From positions 5,243,501-5,307,500 of the forward strand of contig PQWQ01000001.1 in assembly GCA_002943765.1 (NCBI GenBank): 64,000 nt of DNA, in the 5' to 3' direction. Every line of letters starts with the position of its first letter. Position 1 is the first letter of the stretch. This DNA comes from Psoroptes ovis (lineage: Eukaryota > Arthropoda > Arachnida > Sarcoptiformes > Psoroptidae). Position numbers and translations under genes: made by a program. Below the pieces are notes generated by a model. That model was not told the DNA's origin, ran no database searches, and saw only the letters and a program-made list of their open reading frames with translations. Shown piece after piece: positions 1 to 13,813 of this stretch.

Positions 1-2611
1 TTGCTTGGATTTTTCTTTAAATTAAGTCAATTTAAAAATTTTTAATTTTAATTTTCAATTTTCAATTTTCAATTATTATGTTTTTTCAATTGTTTGAAAT
101 GTGTTTATATGGTTTATATGATAATGGTTTCTATTATTATTATCAATATTATTATTATGTTATTTTCAATTCAATTTGTGTGTATTCGACCATGATTATT
201 TTTTCTATTTATTTTGTTTCAAATTTTATGCATATTTTCAGATTGAAAATATTTTGGCATTTTTTTTCACTGTTTGTTGTTCGACCATTTTAAAAATTTG
301 AATTTAAATTTAAATTCAAATTGTACATACATAACTTGCTTACACACACTCATACACAGTTATTTGCAGACCTAAGACCTTTTCAAATTTTATTTTGATT
401 CAAATTTTTTTTTTTTAAATAATTGAAAATTATTGATCCAATTTCAAAACAAGTTTACCATTATTTCTTCTTTCTTGGTGGTCCAAAATCTTCGAATCGC
501 TGCGTGTTTGTATTTATATTGTTTTTGACGCTACGACATCATTCCAATGTGTTCCATTCCATTCATTCATTGCATTGTCATTGTCATTGTTCTTTGTTCA
601 ATTTTCAAATGTATCAATTTGACAAAAATGAAAAATAATAACGCAATGTTTGCACACCAAGGAATAATAATCACCTTGTCTCTGTTGTGTGTGTGTGTGC
701 ATATGAATGAGTAGAGAGTATGTCAACCGAAATATAACAGGGTCTATACCTGTCTTTTCTTAGCGAATAAATTATGATGAACCTATTTTTGTGTTCAGTG
801 TAAATTATTCGGTTGAAATAAATGAAAATTTTATTAACTTGAAAAATTCGAAAACTCGAACTCAATTTCGGGACCAAATCGAATTGACTACCGTGTCGTT
901 TGTCCATTTGTTTGTTTTTTTAATTATCAAATGATTATTATTATTATTTCAGGTATTTGAAATATTTCAATCAATTTTTCAATTTTCGATTGATGAAATT
1001 AGACGCGACAAAATTCAATTCAAAGATGATGATGATGGCCATCTTAAAGAAATAAAAGTCTATCAATTGATTTGTTTTTTATGATGATGATGGTCATCAT
1101 CATTGATGATCACAGAGATCATTGTTGCTAACACGGTGGTCTTTGGTTTTCAAAATTTGAAATTTTTTTATTTTCCATAAATTTTTGATTATCTCATATA
1201 TCTATCATTGATTTTCATTGATTTCTTTTCACCACCACCATTGACATGTTTCAACGATTTGCTTTGGCTTTTTTATTCATCAATATTTTGAAATGAAAAT
1301 TCAAACATTTGAATATTGAAAATTGAAAATTGAAATCAAAACCATTGTGTGTGTGTGTGTATATGAGAGGTCTATGCCTTTTATTTATTCATTTTCAATT
1401 GATTTGATTTCAAGATTTGACAACTGCAAACACAATGAATGAATGACAGTTACACACACACAGTAAATGACAAAATTGACAGGCCAATCATCTTTTATGT
1501 ATATGATCTTGTCACCTGTGTGTGTGTATCGATTATCATTGCTTGATATGTTATTGGTGGTGGTCACTGACTGTATGTCACTAAAATTCAAAATTTGGTG
1601 ATTTTTGCAAATTCATAAATAAACTTACCACAACACAAAGCGCCTGAAAGGCAATCACCAATGAAATTGGTCATTTCATGGTCATTTTGAAATATCATGA
1701 TTTGATTTGTTCAAAAATAAAATAAAAAACTTTCAGTGTTGACAAACAAAACAAAACCCAAAAGTTTTTTGAAAATTGATGGCCACACATTGTCAAAAAA
1801 ACCCAAAAAATTGATTTTGAAAATTGATTTTGATTTGAAACAAATTTGAAAATTGAAGATTTTTCAATCTTCAACCAGTCTTAATTTCAATTATAATTTT
1901 TCGAATTGGATTTTTGCAAAAAAACAAAGGGCGAGACTATACTTCGAAAGACTCCAAAGACTATTGTCATATTTCTTCCTTCATTTCTTGATCAAATTTC
2001 CATTCGATTCAAGCTTGTCAAACAATCCTCAGTAAAATGAATGATAAAATTGAAAAATTTCATATGTTTTTGTATGATAAATTACAAGTCAAATGAGCAT
2101 ATAATTTGAATGTATTTTGAATGTATTCAATTCTTTCTTAATGTGTGTGTATGTGTGTGTGTGTGTGGTACAATATGTGTAAAGACATTTATTGATTTAA
2201 AGGTGAAGCAAGCGATGTATATTATTCCCAAAATCAATTTGTATATCTTTTAATTTTATTATTATTATTATTATCTTTATCATTATCTATTATTCGAAGA
2301 TGTTTCCATTATTTGATGATGATGATGATGATGATGACGGTCATCATCAATGTTTTTTCCACTTTGATCATATCGAATCGACCATATTGCTTTTTGCTTA
2401 GGCATTTTTTTCAAATTTTGTACAAAATCATTTCGTTTCATTTTCGTGTATCATGCATATCTATGCCTGGTAAAAGGTTTTATTTTCCAGACTCATTTTT
2501 TCAATTTTGAAAAAAAACGATACCTGGAAATTTTGCTGGATGTATTTCACCTTTTTTTTTTTTTTTTTTTTTTGAAGATAGATTGTAGATAAATAGTAAT
2601 GGATGAATGTA

Positions 2612-2691
2612 TTAGGTTGTTCCATAAGTTCTTTCCGATTTTCTCATGATTCCCTACGGTATAATCGGCAAGAACTTATGGGACAGCGTAA
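2612..2691 (-). mobile_element. mariner-like MITE, copy 1 (type A)
   Basis: Fold-back element whose left arm TTAGGTTGTTCCATAAGTTC pairs with a right arm ending AGAACTTATGGGACAGCGTAA. The interior (CTCATGATTCCCTACGG) is the type A interior in reverse orientation, but the arms carry the CCATAAG form otherwise typical of type D. Confidence 0.85.
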
Positions 2692-2752
2692 TACATGGAT
2701 GGTGATGTAATTTTAATGTTTATGGATAGAAAAATATTGATAGATTGTTTTC

Positions 2753-2770
2753 GATAGATAGATAGATAGA
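2753..2770. repeat. (GATA)n microsatellite
   Basis: Between four and five tandem GATA units, followed by more scattered GATAGAT words up to about 2960. Confidence 0.8.
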
Positions 2771-3014
2771 TGCAAAAGATAGATTGAATTTATATAGCTT
2801 GCGCACACTTTAAATGCATAAAATGTTTATTATTATTGTTATTATTATTGCTATCATTATTCAAACAATTAAATTGATTTTAAATTGAGCTATTAAATGT
2901 GTAAATTAAATGTAATGCAATTGATATATGTGTGTATTTAGATAGATAGATTGATAGATATATCGAATAATAAAAAATTGAAACTTGAAAAAAAGATATT
3001 GCTGAACAAGATAT

Positions 3015-3096
3015 TTGTTTGTCCTGAAAGTTTTTATGCCGATTTACTAATTGAAAAACATGAAAAAATCGGCAAAAACTTTTCGTACAGCCCGAT
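3015..3096 (+). mobile_element. mariner-like MITE, copy 2 (type C, degenerate)
   Basis: Ends have decayed (TTGTTTGTCC left, TACAGCCCGATA right). The interior GATTTACTAATTGAAAAACA is shared with the copy at 40402 and with no other copy, which defines type C. Confidence 0.75.
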
Positions 3097-3210
3097 ATAT
3101 TCAGTTCGGGTCCATTTCCATTTGAACACATTTGATGATGATTGGCCATTTTACCATTTTTGTTTTTTGTTTTTGTTTTTTTTTGTTTTATTCAAATGGT
3201 GTGTGCCACC

Positions 3211-3236
3211 AAAAAAAAAAAAAAAAAAAAAAAAAA
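3211..3236. repeat. poly-A run
   Basis: Twenty-six consecutive A followed by short AC-interrupted A tracts. No retroposed gene body is visible next to it. Confidence 0.9.
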
Positions 3237-3586
3237 CAAAAACAAAACAAAAGCAAATTAAAGGTGGTAAAAGGTCAATGGTAATCGAGATTGATATATA
3301 TTTGTGTCGGCGCCATTGGTCGTCGCCATCGCCAAATGCAACAACATAATTATGGCGACGACGACGACCAAGACGATGATGACCAAGACAGCAGACTGTC
3401 TTTCGAAAATGTTCAGAAAAACAAAGACAACAAAAAAAATGCAATAAATTTCAAGACCCATTAGATAATCAAACAAAAGCAGAAATCAATTGAATTTTGA
3501 ATTGATTCTGGCTTCATTATTTGTTTACCAACAATTCAATTCATTCCAAGAAAAACAATTCAATTCATTTATTCTTAAGAAATATA

Positions 3587-3666
3587 TTAAGTTGTCCTAG
3601 AAGTTTTCGCCGATTATATCATAGGGAATCATGAGAAAATCGGCAAGAACTTATCGGACAATCTAA
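3587..3666 (+). mobile_element. mariner-like MITE, copy 3 (type A)
   Basis: Left end TTAAGTTGTCC, right end GGACAATCTAA, forward type A interior with a TATATCATAG variant. Arms of about 30 bp meet around the GCCGATT/AATCGGC step. Confidence 0.88.
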
Positions 3667-4114
3667 TGAAATAATTTCTACATCTCACAAGATGTCAGTC
3701 GACCATTTTTTTTTTTTTTTTGCCAATAATTTCATAATTTGATGGATGTTTTTTCCCGAATTTAAAATAGCAAATGCTTCCTTGCTTGCCTGCATCCATT
3801 TGATAATTGATTTTATCTAAGAAAAATGAGAATTTCTTAAACATATGAAATTACCACCATCGTCGTTGGTTGTTGGTTGTTGTTGTTGACACCCAGAAGA
3901 TAATCTAAATGAATTTAGTGTTGCTTGTTTGAAAATTAGAATGACAACATGGCCATATCGTTGATAATTTGTGTGGATAATGAGAAATTTGTGTTATCTC
4001 CTCTTTTGATGAACATTTTATGTAATTTTGTCATTGCATTCCAATGACATTCATGTTAATCAAAGTTGAATCTAAAAAAATTTTTCAAATGAATTTCAAA
4101 GATATCCATTTATA

Positions 4115-4194
4115 TTAGGCTGTCCGAAAGGTTTTTGCCGGTTATATCGTAGAAAATAATGAGAAAATCGGCAAAAACTTATCGGACAACCTAA
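4115..4194 (+). mobile_element. mariner-like MITE, copy 4 (type A)
   Basis: TA-flanked element with ends TTAGGCTGTCC and GGACAACCTAA and the interior TATATCGTAGAAAATAATGA. It is a good representative of type A. Confidence 0.92.
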
Positions 4195-4367
4195 TATTTT
4201 TAGCTTTAAAATTCTTTAAATTCTTTAAATAATAAAATATAAAGTCAAAGATACGACAAGAATTTTCAAATCAATTAAAATTAATTGAAAGTATATTCAT
4301 TAGACGAATTTTTCATTCTTTTATTTGTTTTTTACCAAGAATTTGTTGTTTTTCTGTGAAAAAACTA

Positions 4368-4447
4368 TTAGGTTATCCGGAAAGTTCTGGCCGATTTTCA
4401 TGTACAAACTTCATTGATTAAGCCGAATGAACTTTTCGGACAACCTA
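4368..4447 (+). mobile_element. mariner-like MITE, copy 5 (type B)
   Basis: Ends TTAGGTTATCCGGAAAGTTC and GAACTTTTCGGACAACCTA. The interior is a shortened type B (GATTTTCATGTACAAACTTC, GATTAAGCCGAATG). It lies only 65 bp before the Ehbp1 exon, so it overlaps the region where the branch point of that exon would be expected. Confidence 0.9.
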
Positions 4448-4512
4448 TTATTTTCATTTGATTTCAATTTGATTTTAATATTTTTTTTTTCCTTTCTTTA
4501 ATTTCTCCACAG

Positions 4513-4586
4513 GCAAAAAGAAGCCGATATGAATCGTCGATATGATGAATTGAACAATGAACTACGCAGCTTGATGATGATTGAAG
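4513..4586 (+). CDS. Ehbp1: EH domain-binding protein 1, bMERB exon (third-to-last visible exon)
   Basis: EHBP1 is a cytoplasmic adaptor (C2, calponin-homology and bMERB domains) that links Rab8/Rab10-family GTPases and EHD proteins to actin in endocytic recycling. This 74-bp exon follows a pyrimidine tract and AG (CTCCACAG) and ends at a good donor, GAAG/GTAGGT. It starts with the last base of a codon, gives 24 full codons (QKEADMNRRYDELNNELRS then LMMIE) and ends with one base. The sequence matches the EHBP1 bMERB helix EHDLERRYELLNRELRAML. Joined to the next exon, E-D reproduces the family's IED junction without gap. Upstream domains are outside the window. MICAL-type proteins share bMERB but lack the downstream CaaX ending seen here. 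Confidence 0.88.
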
Positions 4587-5111
4587 GTAGGTGCCATTTT
4601 CTTCATTTTTCTCGAACAAATAATTAGTCCCAATAATTAGTTTAATGTAACATTCGTGAATTCCAATCTCCCTTGACTCCACGAATCATTTCGAATTCAC
4701 TTGTTTTAAAAATGTTCACACACAAAAAAAATTCATTGTGAATCCATTTTTGACACCGAGTAAAAATAGCTTTAGGGCTAAAAAAAATAGCATTGTTTCA
4801 TTTCATTCTCGAAAGATTCATTCATTTCATTGTCAATTTTCGTTATTCAATTCAATTCATTTCTATTGACTTTTGACATTTTGTTATTTTTATTTTTTAT
4901 TAGTTTTTCGGTGTGAATGATGTGAATGATTGCATCGGAGTGAAATGTGTGTTCGTGTGTGTGTAATACATGATTAAAATGATGCCTATGGTGTTTGAAA
5001 AAAATGAAAAAATATTGAAAATAATGATGCATCTATGCGTTATGATTATTTCTCCATCGATTATATTTGTTGTTGTTGACATAAAAACTTAATTTTTAAA
5101 CAAACACAAAT

Positions 5112-5194
5112 AATAGGTTGTCCCATAAGTTCTTGCCGATTTTCGAATGAAAAAAAAATTCAAAAAAACAGCAAAAACTTATGGGACAACCCAA
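5112..5194 (+). mobile_element. mariner-like MITE, copy 6 (type D)
   Basis: Arms GGTTGTCCCATAAGTTCTTG and GCAAAAACTTATGGGACAACC pair closely. The loop is an AT-rich run with GAATGAAAA. Ends are slightly decayed (AATAGG, CCCAAA). Confidence 0.85.
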
Positions 5195-5266
5195 ATAATA
5201 TTTGATCATCCAAATAAAGTGTATGAATTGAGGACCTTGCATACACTGATTCAATGATTCAATGGC

Positions 5267-5280
5267 CGTACGTTCGTACG
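5267..5280. repeat. paired CGTACG palindromes
   Basis: Two copies of the palindromic hexamer CGTACG separated by TT, in otherwise AT-rich intron. Function unknown. Confidence 0.5.
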
Positions 5281-5398
5281 CTTTTTTACCGCTCATCTTT
5301 TACCAAAATGTGGCTGCAAATAATTTTTTGACACTTGTGATTTCATCAAAAATTTGATTTTTTTTTAGTTTGTTTGCTTTTATTCTATAACTAGAAAT

Positions 5399-5486
5399 CA
5401 GGCTGTTGTTGTCCGAAAAATTTATTCGGCCTTAATCGAATAGAATTGGCTGATCAAAATCGGCCAAAACTTTACGGACATGCCTT
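5399..5486 (-). mobile_element. mariner-like MITE, copy 7 (type B, degenerate)
   Basis: Reverse type B interior (CTTAATCGAATAGAATTGGC) with decayed ends: GGCTGTTGTTGTCCGAAAAA on the left and ACTTTACGGACATGCC on the right. A duplicated GTT probably lengthened the left arm. Confidence 0.82.
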
Positions 5487-5727
5487 GAATATAGAAAAAA
5501 AACTAGAAATTAGATTATTTTTGAACTGTGATTTTTTCTATTTTTAACATTGAATACATTTTGAAATTGTCGAGTATATATTATTTATTGTTATTGTTGT
5601 TGTTTATATCATTCATTCATTGTTCATTGTTCATTGTAAATGTATTTTTTTTTTTCATTATTATTCAATTCAATTCATCAATTCAAAATGGTTAATACAT
5701 TTTTCATTCGACGATAACATTATATTA

Positions 5728-5810
5728 TTAGGTTGTCCGAAAAATTTTGGCCGATTTTCATCAGGCAACTTTATTCGGATTAAGCTGAATGAACTTTTTG
5801 GACAACCTAA
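5728..5810 (+). mobile_element. mariner-like MITE, copy 8 (type B)
   Basis: TA-flanked, ends TTAGGTTGTCCGAAAAATTT and GGACAACCTAA, forward interior GCAACTTTATTCGGATTAAG. Confidence 0.92.
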
Positions 5811-7601
5811 TATATTTTTTTAATATTTTTTATTTTCAAAAAACGAAAAAAATCTAATTCTCAAGTATCATTTTATCATCGACGTCGTCGATATTATTAT
5901 CATTATTTGCCTTCGAGCATTTATTCATGAAAAAAAATGAATAAATACAAATTTAACCAAATTTTATCGAATCCATTCCCCCCTCTCCATGAATAACGAA
6001 TAATGAAAACTCTTGGGAATCGATCATTGAATGAGAATGACTGAATATATTTTACAGAGATTCCATAAACTTTGTTACTTTTTTTTTTGCTGTTCAAATT
6101 GAAATCCGATTTATGGATGCTTCATTCACTCACATTCATTCACTAATAATAATGATGATTCTGATAATATTCATGGAAATGAAATAAAATGATAAGTTTT
6201 TTTTTGTATTTCATTTCATCAAATATAATTCATATAATACGTATTTGATTTGAAATTGAAATCTCATTCATTCATTCATTCATTCATTCGATATTGAATT
6301 TGATGACAAATAATTCCATTGTATATCGAATTTCACATTTTAATATGAAATAACAAACGAAAATCAAATTCTTGACATGCAACATTAACGATGAATAGGT
6401 TACACAATCCCTGACTGAACTGGAAAAACTTTGATGACAATAGTCTTTTCGTTGTTTCGTTACATAATTGAACAATGACAATTCAATTCAAATGAGAGGT
6501 ACATTGCCTGAAATTATGATTATTATTATTATATTCTCGATGTAATTATATTCATTCATTTACCCTGAAATACAAAAATAAATGTCGATTTTGATTTTCA
6601 ATTTGATTTCAGTGTGTATACAGTGTGGTGGTGAAACCTTTAGAATATGAAAATAGATAGAACCCGATTAAACGGTTCTTTTTTTGACCATTTGTTCATT
6701 TTTTTCCTAGAATATCAGCTGAAGTTATGATTGTGAAATATTCATTGTAATAATCATTCATTGATAGACATTTGTCAATGAAAACGCGATAGCCCATGAT
6801 TTAAACATTTTCTAATTTGTCAAATTGAAAATTCATTCATTTATTTCGTATTATTAGAAAAGAATAACCTGTATATTTCATATATTCTTCCATTTCATAT
6901 ACGATATAATCGATTAATAATGATGGAAAGTTTTTTTGGTTTGAAAAAGCTTAAAGGTCTATTGTCATTTACTTTTAATTCGGGTATTTGAAAATTTTCA
7001 TTCAAATCATTATTCATTACCCGAATCGATGACGGCTAGTATATGGTTGTCAAAATGTTTTTGTTTATGGACTCTTTGTTGTTGTTATATGCTTTGACTC
7101 TATCGACTATGTTTGACTATAGTTTTTTTTTCGATTCTTTTAATTCTGTTTCAATTCGTAAATGCTTTTAATAATAATGTCAGAATTGAATTAACAAAGC
7201 TAAAAAGTTTCTGCAATGTTCCTGATTAGAATGTTGGACCAGAATTTTCATTTTATTCTATGAACAAACACTCAATAATACATGGAAACAACCAGCAAAA
7301 AAAAAAAAAAAATGAAAAAAACCTAAAACCTTTTCGAAAAAAAATAAACCTTTAAATGTTATTGTTATTCGTTTGATAAAATAATAATTCAAACGCAAAT
7401 TCATTGTTCATGAATAATTGAATGTATTGCATCCAAAAAAAAAAAATATACCATGAAAAATGAATGATTTTATCATGTATCATTCATTCATTTGTATTTG
7501 TATTTGTGCTTTGACGCTGCCATTCACTGGTATCCATCATTTTAATATGTTTTCACTGGTAACAATCATTTCATTCCTTGCTTTCAATCATCATTCAATT
7601 A

Positions 7602-7683
7602 TTACGCTGTCCGATAAGTTCTTGCCGATTTTCTTATGATTCCCTACGATTTATAATCGGTGAAAACTTTTTGGACAACCTAA
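7602..7683 (-). mobile_element. mariner-like MITE, copy 9 (type A)
   Basis: Reverse type A: TTACGCTGTCCGATAAGTTC at left, interior TTATGATTCCCTACGA, right end TTTTTGGACAACCTAA. Confidence 0.9.
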
Positions 7684-8527
7684 TATTATATATGAACATT
7701 TGGAAATGCCTATCCATCCATTAATGTCAGAAATTCTTTTATTCGATTCCGATTCTTGTTCGTTTATTTATTTATGGTGTGTGTGTATGGATGTGTGTTC
7801 GTATTTTGATTTTATTTTATTTTTAGTTTTTTGGCTTTTATCTATAAAATTAATGTATTTGAACATAGTTTGAAATATATAGTTTCATTTCATTACATTC
7901 GGTTTTTTTTGTTCCATGATTCCCAAGCTCCATACAATCAAATAATGATAATTCTGTTTGAATTCCATAAAATGAATGAATAGTTGAATTCTGGTAGAGT
8001 AAAATCATAGAATTTCCATTACATACACCGCACACACACACCAATAATTTATAGGAAATTGTTTTCGTTCAAGGAACCTTCAGAACTGAATTGATTCTGT
8101 CAATTGTGAATGGAGAATCTATTCACTCATTTTTCCATTGAAATTCTACTCCGATACTCATTAGTATTGTTGTTTCTATGACTGATTGTTCATTTGTTTA
8201 GGCTGGAAAATTTTGAAATTTCAAAAAAATTTTTGCCTATTCGTTCACAATAATGCAGCAGCAATTCACTCAATGTTGTTTTCACTGCCATAACACCATT
8301 GTTCGGTTTGAAATTTTCAAATTTTCAATTGAATCATTGAATTTTTTCCAATTTTTGATTCTTTTAAAATACAAAAAAAAATGATTCGTTAGCAAATATG
8401 AATCCATCAGAATTTTTGACAAATATTCTACTGCCAAATTGATGGCGTACAATTGGGACATCATCAAAAATAAATTTTACTTCGGAAATGTCTTCAGAAA
8501 AAAAAAATTGATATTTTTGTCAGATGT

Positions 8528-8609
8528 TTAAGGTCGCACGAAAAGTTCTTGCCACTTAATCGAATAGAGTTGCTGATGAAAATCGGCCAAAACTTTACGG
8601 ACAACCTAA
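8528..8609 (-). mobile_element. mariner-like MITE, copy 10 (type B)
   Basis: Reverse type B: interior CTTAATCGAATAGAGTTGCT, intact right end GGACAACCTAA. The left end has mutated to TTAAGGTCGCACG. Confidence 0.85.
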
Positions 8610-10116
8610 TATTTTTTCTATTCATATTTCCATAGTTTCTTTGGAATGGTCTTTGAAATTTTGTGATTGAGCAAAAGATGGTGAAAATTTTCATTTTACT
8701 TCCACCAAAATACCAAATTTCATTTTCCAAAACTACATTTCCATTTTCTATTTTTACATTGAAATAATGGAAGCAATATTTTTTGCCAACATATATTCTA
8801 TGACATGATGATGTTAGTGTCTATATGTGTGATTGGTTGGCTGTTTGTGTTCATCATCATCATCATCATCGTCATCGTCGTTGTCGTTGTTATAATCATA
8901 GTCATCATCATCGTCGGTTGTGTTGTGTTGTGTGTGTGTATGTTTGGTTGCTCCAAAAAACTGATAAGCGGCTTAACGTAACGAGCTTTTTATTTTATTT
9001 TATTTCGTTTTATTTTTCGTTTCATTTTATTTTATTTTTATTTTCATTTTGAGTTTTATCATCATCTTTTCAATTAGTTCATTTCTATCATTGTTATTCG
9101 TTATTATTCATTCGTTATTCGTTGTTGCCGTTGTTGTTGTTGTTTCATTCGTTTGTTCATTTTATAATATTGTGTGTGTGTGTGTGTTTGTGTGTTTGGT
9201 AAATGGAAAATGGCAACACACGAAAAAAATCGGAAAAAAATTCACTTATCTATCACGGTTCCAGAGATAGAGCGAAGAAGAAGAAGAAGAAGAAGATTCA
9301 TTCGATTGTTCGACGAATACCGAACGCGAATACACAAAACAAACAATCGTAGATTCTTTGATTTCGAAATATTTCCGTGAAAAAAAATGTTTCCGTGAAA
9401 ATTAATGGAAAATTGATGATGAAATTACATCAAAACTATGAATGGTTCAATGAATGATAATAGCAATAATAATAAACAGTAATAATAATAATAATTGGTA
9501 ATGATGATGATTTTCAAAATAATAATTGAATGTTATGTTAGTGTTTGGCATCTCTTTTATTTTCTTTCTGTTGTTTTGCTTGTATTTGATTAATACCGAT
9601 TCAATAATATTAATACTAATAATAATAATAATGATTCGTTGCTGTCGAGCATCATTTTTTGGTGAAAATTTTCAATTATTATCATCAATTATTACGGTTA
9701 CTTGTTCGAAGATCTGCACTTTGAAGGTTTTTGGTATATATGGTGTATCCAATGTATTTATTCAAGATTTTTTTTGCTTGATGATCATCAATTTTTTGCC
9801 TGAATTTCTAAATTTTTGAGTTTTTTGGGTTCAAAATTTCAGAAATTTTAAATTTTCTTAAAATTTTAAATTCTTAACAAACAAACAAACAAACAAAAAA
9901 CATCCTGGTGTGTCGTTTGAAAAATTTTTGAAAAAATGAACAAAGATCATTGTGTCAGGGCGCTTCTTCCAAGCTACAAGGTATTTAGTGTGGTTGAAAA
10001 GGTATATACATTAAACACACTGATTATTGAAGACACCCATTGTGATCGGTTTTGAAAAATGATAATTTTTCTTCTTTTGAATTTGATCGTTCATTTTGTA
10101 TTTAAATTTATTTATA

Positions 10117-10199
10117 TTTGGTTGTCCTAAAAGTTTTTGCCGATTTTCCAATTATTTTTCTACGATATTCTACGGCAAAAACTTTTCGGAAAACCCCGA
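10117..10199 (-). mobile_element. mariner-like MITE, copy 11 (type A, degenerate)
   Basis: Left end TTTGGTTGTCC, right end CGGAAAACCCCGA. Interior CCAATTATTTTTCTACGA resembles the copy at 40990. Confidence 0.82.
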
Positions 10200-11688
10200 T
10201 TACTTGTCGTTTTGACCATAATTATTCATTTTGAATAATGTTCTCATAATAATAATGACAATAATGAATGATAATGATCATACACACACACATTAGTAAC
10301 CAGTGAATGTTAGTTCGAATGTGAAAAAAACAAACAAAACTAAACAAGCTTGTCACATTATCGAATATTTCGTGTTTGAACAAATGACCATTTAACAATA
10401 ATAATAATAATGGCACCTCATTTATTATCATTTCTTTTCATTTTCTTCCAAATACTTTAAAATAAATGATTATAACACTTAAACAGTGATGATAATCTTT
10501 TAAACTTGTAATCAGAGTTTTGAGAGAGCTTTCTTAGCGATGTGAATGAGTTCCATTGTTTCAACAAGAAAAAACGGTTGAAAATGATTAAATTCCGATT
10601 CAAATTCAATTGATCTTAATCAAATTGATCGACATGACCCTTTTGACTTATTTCGAAGATTTTTCTGTTCATGTTTAGGTGCTTATTGAATTTCTTATTT
10701 TATTTCTTATTGAATTTTTCTTATTTCATTTGTATTTTCTTGAATTATTCGAATATGTCGATCATAATGATAATAATGATGTTATTATTATGATGATAAT
10801 AGACCATATTTCATAACAAGAAACAAACAAATATTGACAGTTCATAAATAAATGAAATAAATATTCGTTTTCAAATGATGACTATTTTAGGCGAAAAAAA
10901 TGATAAATATATCATTGTCTTTCATGTAAAAATCTTGTAAATTATTTCATTTTCACATAAATATTCGTTTACCTGACATCAATATAACATCATCATCATT
11001 ATGAAAATTATTTTTCGTTTATTCTGATAATTTATTATTATTTGAAAAAAAAAAAAATGAAATTTACATCTTAATTGTATGTAAGGCATATATATTTAAG
11101 GCATGTATTGGTATATTTGATCATTTTATTCGAACTAAACACGATCATCATCAAAAAATGATCGTCATTTGAGAATTTATTCATTTATTTATTATCATAT
11201 TGTGTGTTTATATTATTTCAAAATATATATATTTCAAAGAAAAAACTTTAACCTTCTCGTAGACCTCACGTTTGAAACCAAGGTTTTTTTTCCAAATAGC
11301 TTCGAATTTCGATGACATAATTTATTATATCATAATTTTTGAAGACTTTGCCCTGATCTATTTATCTCCAATTTAAATATTTTTATGAATTTCAATTGAA
11401 TTTCTACCCTCACTGAGCTCGAAAGCTATCTCGTTGTCCTCTCGCCCCTTGTTTTTCGATTAGATTATTAATTCATTAATTATGAATATTTCGTATTTAT
11501 TCAAACACACATATATGAATGAGAAATGTCAATGTCTCCCTTGCATTTTCCTCGATCTCTATCCATCTTTGTTTGCAGTGGTGGTTGGCCAAAATTTTCT
11601 GTATGTGTGGTGTTTTTTGGCGTTGTACATAATCATCATTATCATCATCATTCATTTATTTATTTATTTATTCATGTTTAAATAAATA

Positions 11689-11766
11689 CTAGGCTGTCCG
11701 AAAAGTTCATTTTGCTTAATCGAATAGAGTTGCTTATGAAAAACGGCCATAACTTTCCGGACAATC
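11689..11766 (-). mobile_element. mariner-like MITE, copy 12 (type B)
   Basis: CTAGGCTGTCCGAAAAGTTC left arm and CTTTCCGGACAATCAT right end. Interior CTTAATCGAATAGAGTTGCT in reverse orientation; the right terminal bases are lost. Confidence 0.85.
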
Positions 11767-13813
11767 ATTTTCATTAAATTCAATTTTCATATATTTTCCT
11801 TATGTTTTATAGCTTTGCATACCTGCAAAAATGATGATGATTATGGTTATGTTTTTTTTTTTGATATTGATGATGATAGACATTGAATAGCGAATGAATG
11901 ATGGATAAACATATTCATATTTAAGATATGCATATACACTTTTTGATGAAACACAGGTGTAAAAAAAAATGGTATGCTTTTTTCTGTTTGCTCGAAAATT
12001 ATTCGAAATTCAATGGATATTTCTGATTTCATTGAATTCAATCTGATGTCGGACATATTTTCGAGTTTTGTGAGCTTTTCTTTGAAGCGCTATTCATATT
12101 CTCATTGAATATGATTGATAATCATTGAAATTTTTCAATTTTTTTTTTGCCCAGAAAAAACTTATCATTCAATAAATAAATAAATCAATTCAATTGAATT
12201 GAATGTGTGTTCATTTCAAATTGAATCACATACTAACACTCACACTCATATACGACTAAACATTTAAATTATCAAATCAATTCAATCTTTATCTTACATT
12301 TATCATTTGCTAAGAAACAACACAACACACAAGACAACAATTCAAATATTCAAATATGCATCATTGACATAATATTTTTGAATTGAATTGAATTGATTGA
12401 TTGTATGAAATGGATGATGATTCGAAAGAAACGAATTCAATTTGAAATATTAAATATTCATCCATGAATATCATCATCATCATCTCAAACACAAGCACAT
12501 CAATCGTTTTCGAATGATGATGATGATTTCAAATCAAAATAATTATTTCAAACATCTTAATAGATGTATTTATCTTCGAATATTTTCCTTAAGAAAATAT
12601 TCATATATCCAAGCATTTCTTTGCTTTTCGCTATCGATATCTTATCTTGAAATTTGAATTATTTTCGATGTATATTTTTTCTCGCATAAATGAATCAATT
12701 ATTCTAAAATGTAATAAAGCAATGTGACAATTAATTCTTACCGAAAAAATAATAAGAAATTTCAATCAAAAAATACCGACACACACACACACCGACCAAA
12801 CAATGATAATAATTGATAATCATTTACCACCCACAAACAATTGGACCACCACCATCACCAACACCATCACCACCAATTCAAAATAGTCACACCGTAACCA
12901 CACTACCACCAACACCACCACCTTGACTATTATCAATTATCAAGTGTGTGTGTATGTGTGTTTGACAATAACAACAAACATGTTAATTGAAATGAAATAA
13001 TTTTTCAAAATTATTTCATTTTCTTCCAAAAACCAAAAATTATATTTTGACAAATTCATTTCAAATCTTTTTCACAATCAAAGTTGATTGGTAAAAATTG
13101 TGAAAATTGTGAAAATTTCATTGAATCAAATTGAAATCCATTTCTTTTGCAATCAAATAACAGCGACAACGAATGACGATTGTGGTATTATTCGCACGCG
13201 GATTTTACGCTTCGGATAATTTACTACTTTTATTTCCAAATTGAAAATGGGAAAAAAAAATTATTTATTCATTTATTTCCATAAATATATATCGATACAA
13301 CAAACGCGGCTTGTTTCCATTCATTCATTTATTCATTTATTTATTTATTTTTCCACAAAATTTTCGATTCAAATACCTTTGGTTTTTTTTTTAGGACTAT
13401 TTTTTCAAATGTGTCCAGATTCAAGATGTATGCATGTGTGCATTCATTTTGTGCAATGTTTAAGGGTTATTTTCATTTTTATTCAATAATTTCATTGGTC
13501 GGTGTATTGTCGGTTTTTATTTATTTATTTATTTCATTTATTTGTTTGTAACAAACAAATTTCACACATGTATTTCTCAGTGTGTATATTGTTTGTGTGT
13601 GCTGTGTGCGCGATATGTATGAATGTATGTAAATAATGAATGAAATTCACACAAAATCAGTTGATTTTTCGATTGAAACGAAATAAACAAATTTCAATCA
13701 AATTTGTTTCAATCAATTTTTGAATCGTTGAAATCATTGAACTAAAAAAATGAATGAATGAATGAAATGTGTCCCCTTTGTGTGCGTTATAATATTTGTC
13801 TATATTTTAATAT

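Larger units (their letters stand above)
1..4512 (+). other. Ehbp1 intron (3' part of an intron cut by the window edge)
   Basis: This stretch precedes the first recognisable Ehbp1 exon. I looked for the first half of the bMERB helix bundle (EWFxLVNKKN-type sequence) and did not see it, so that exon is probably left of the window. Visible content is five fold-back elements (2612, 3015, 3587, 4115, 4368), a GATA repeat, GT repeats and a poly-A run at 3211. Open frames here are short, low in complexity and mutually overlapping. Confidence 0.6.
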
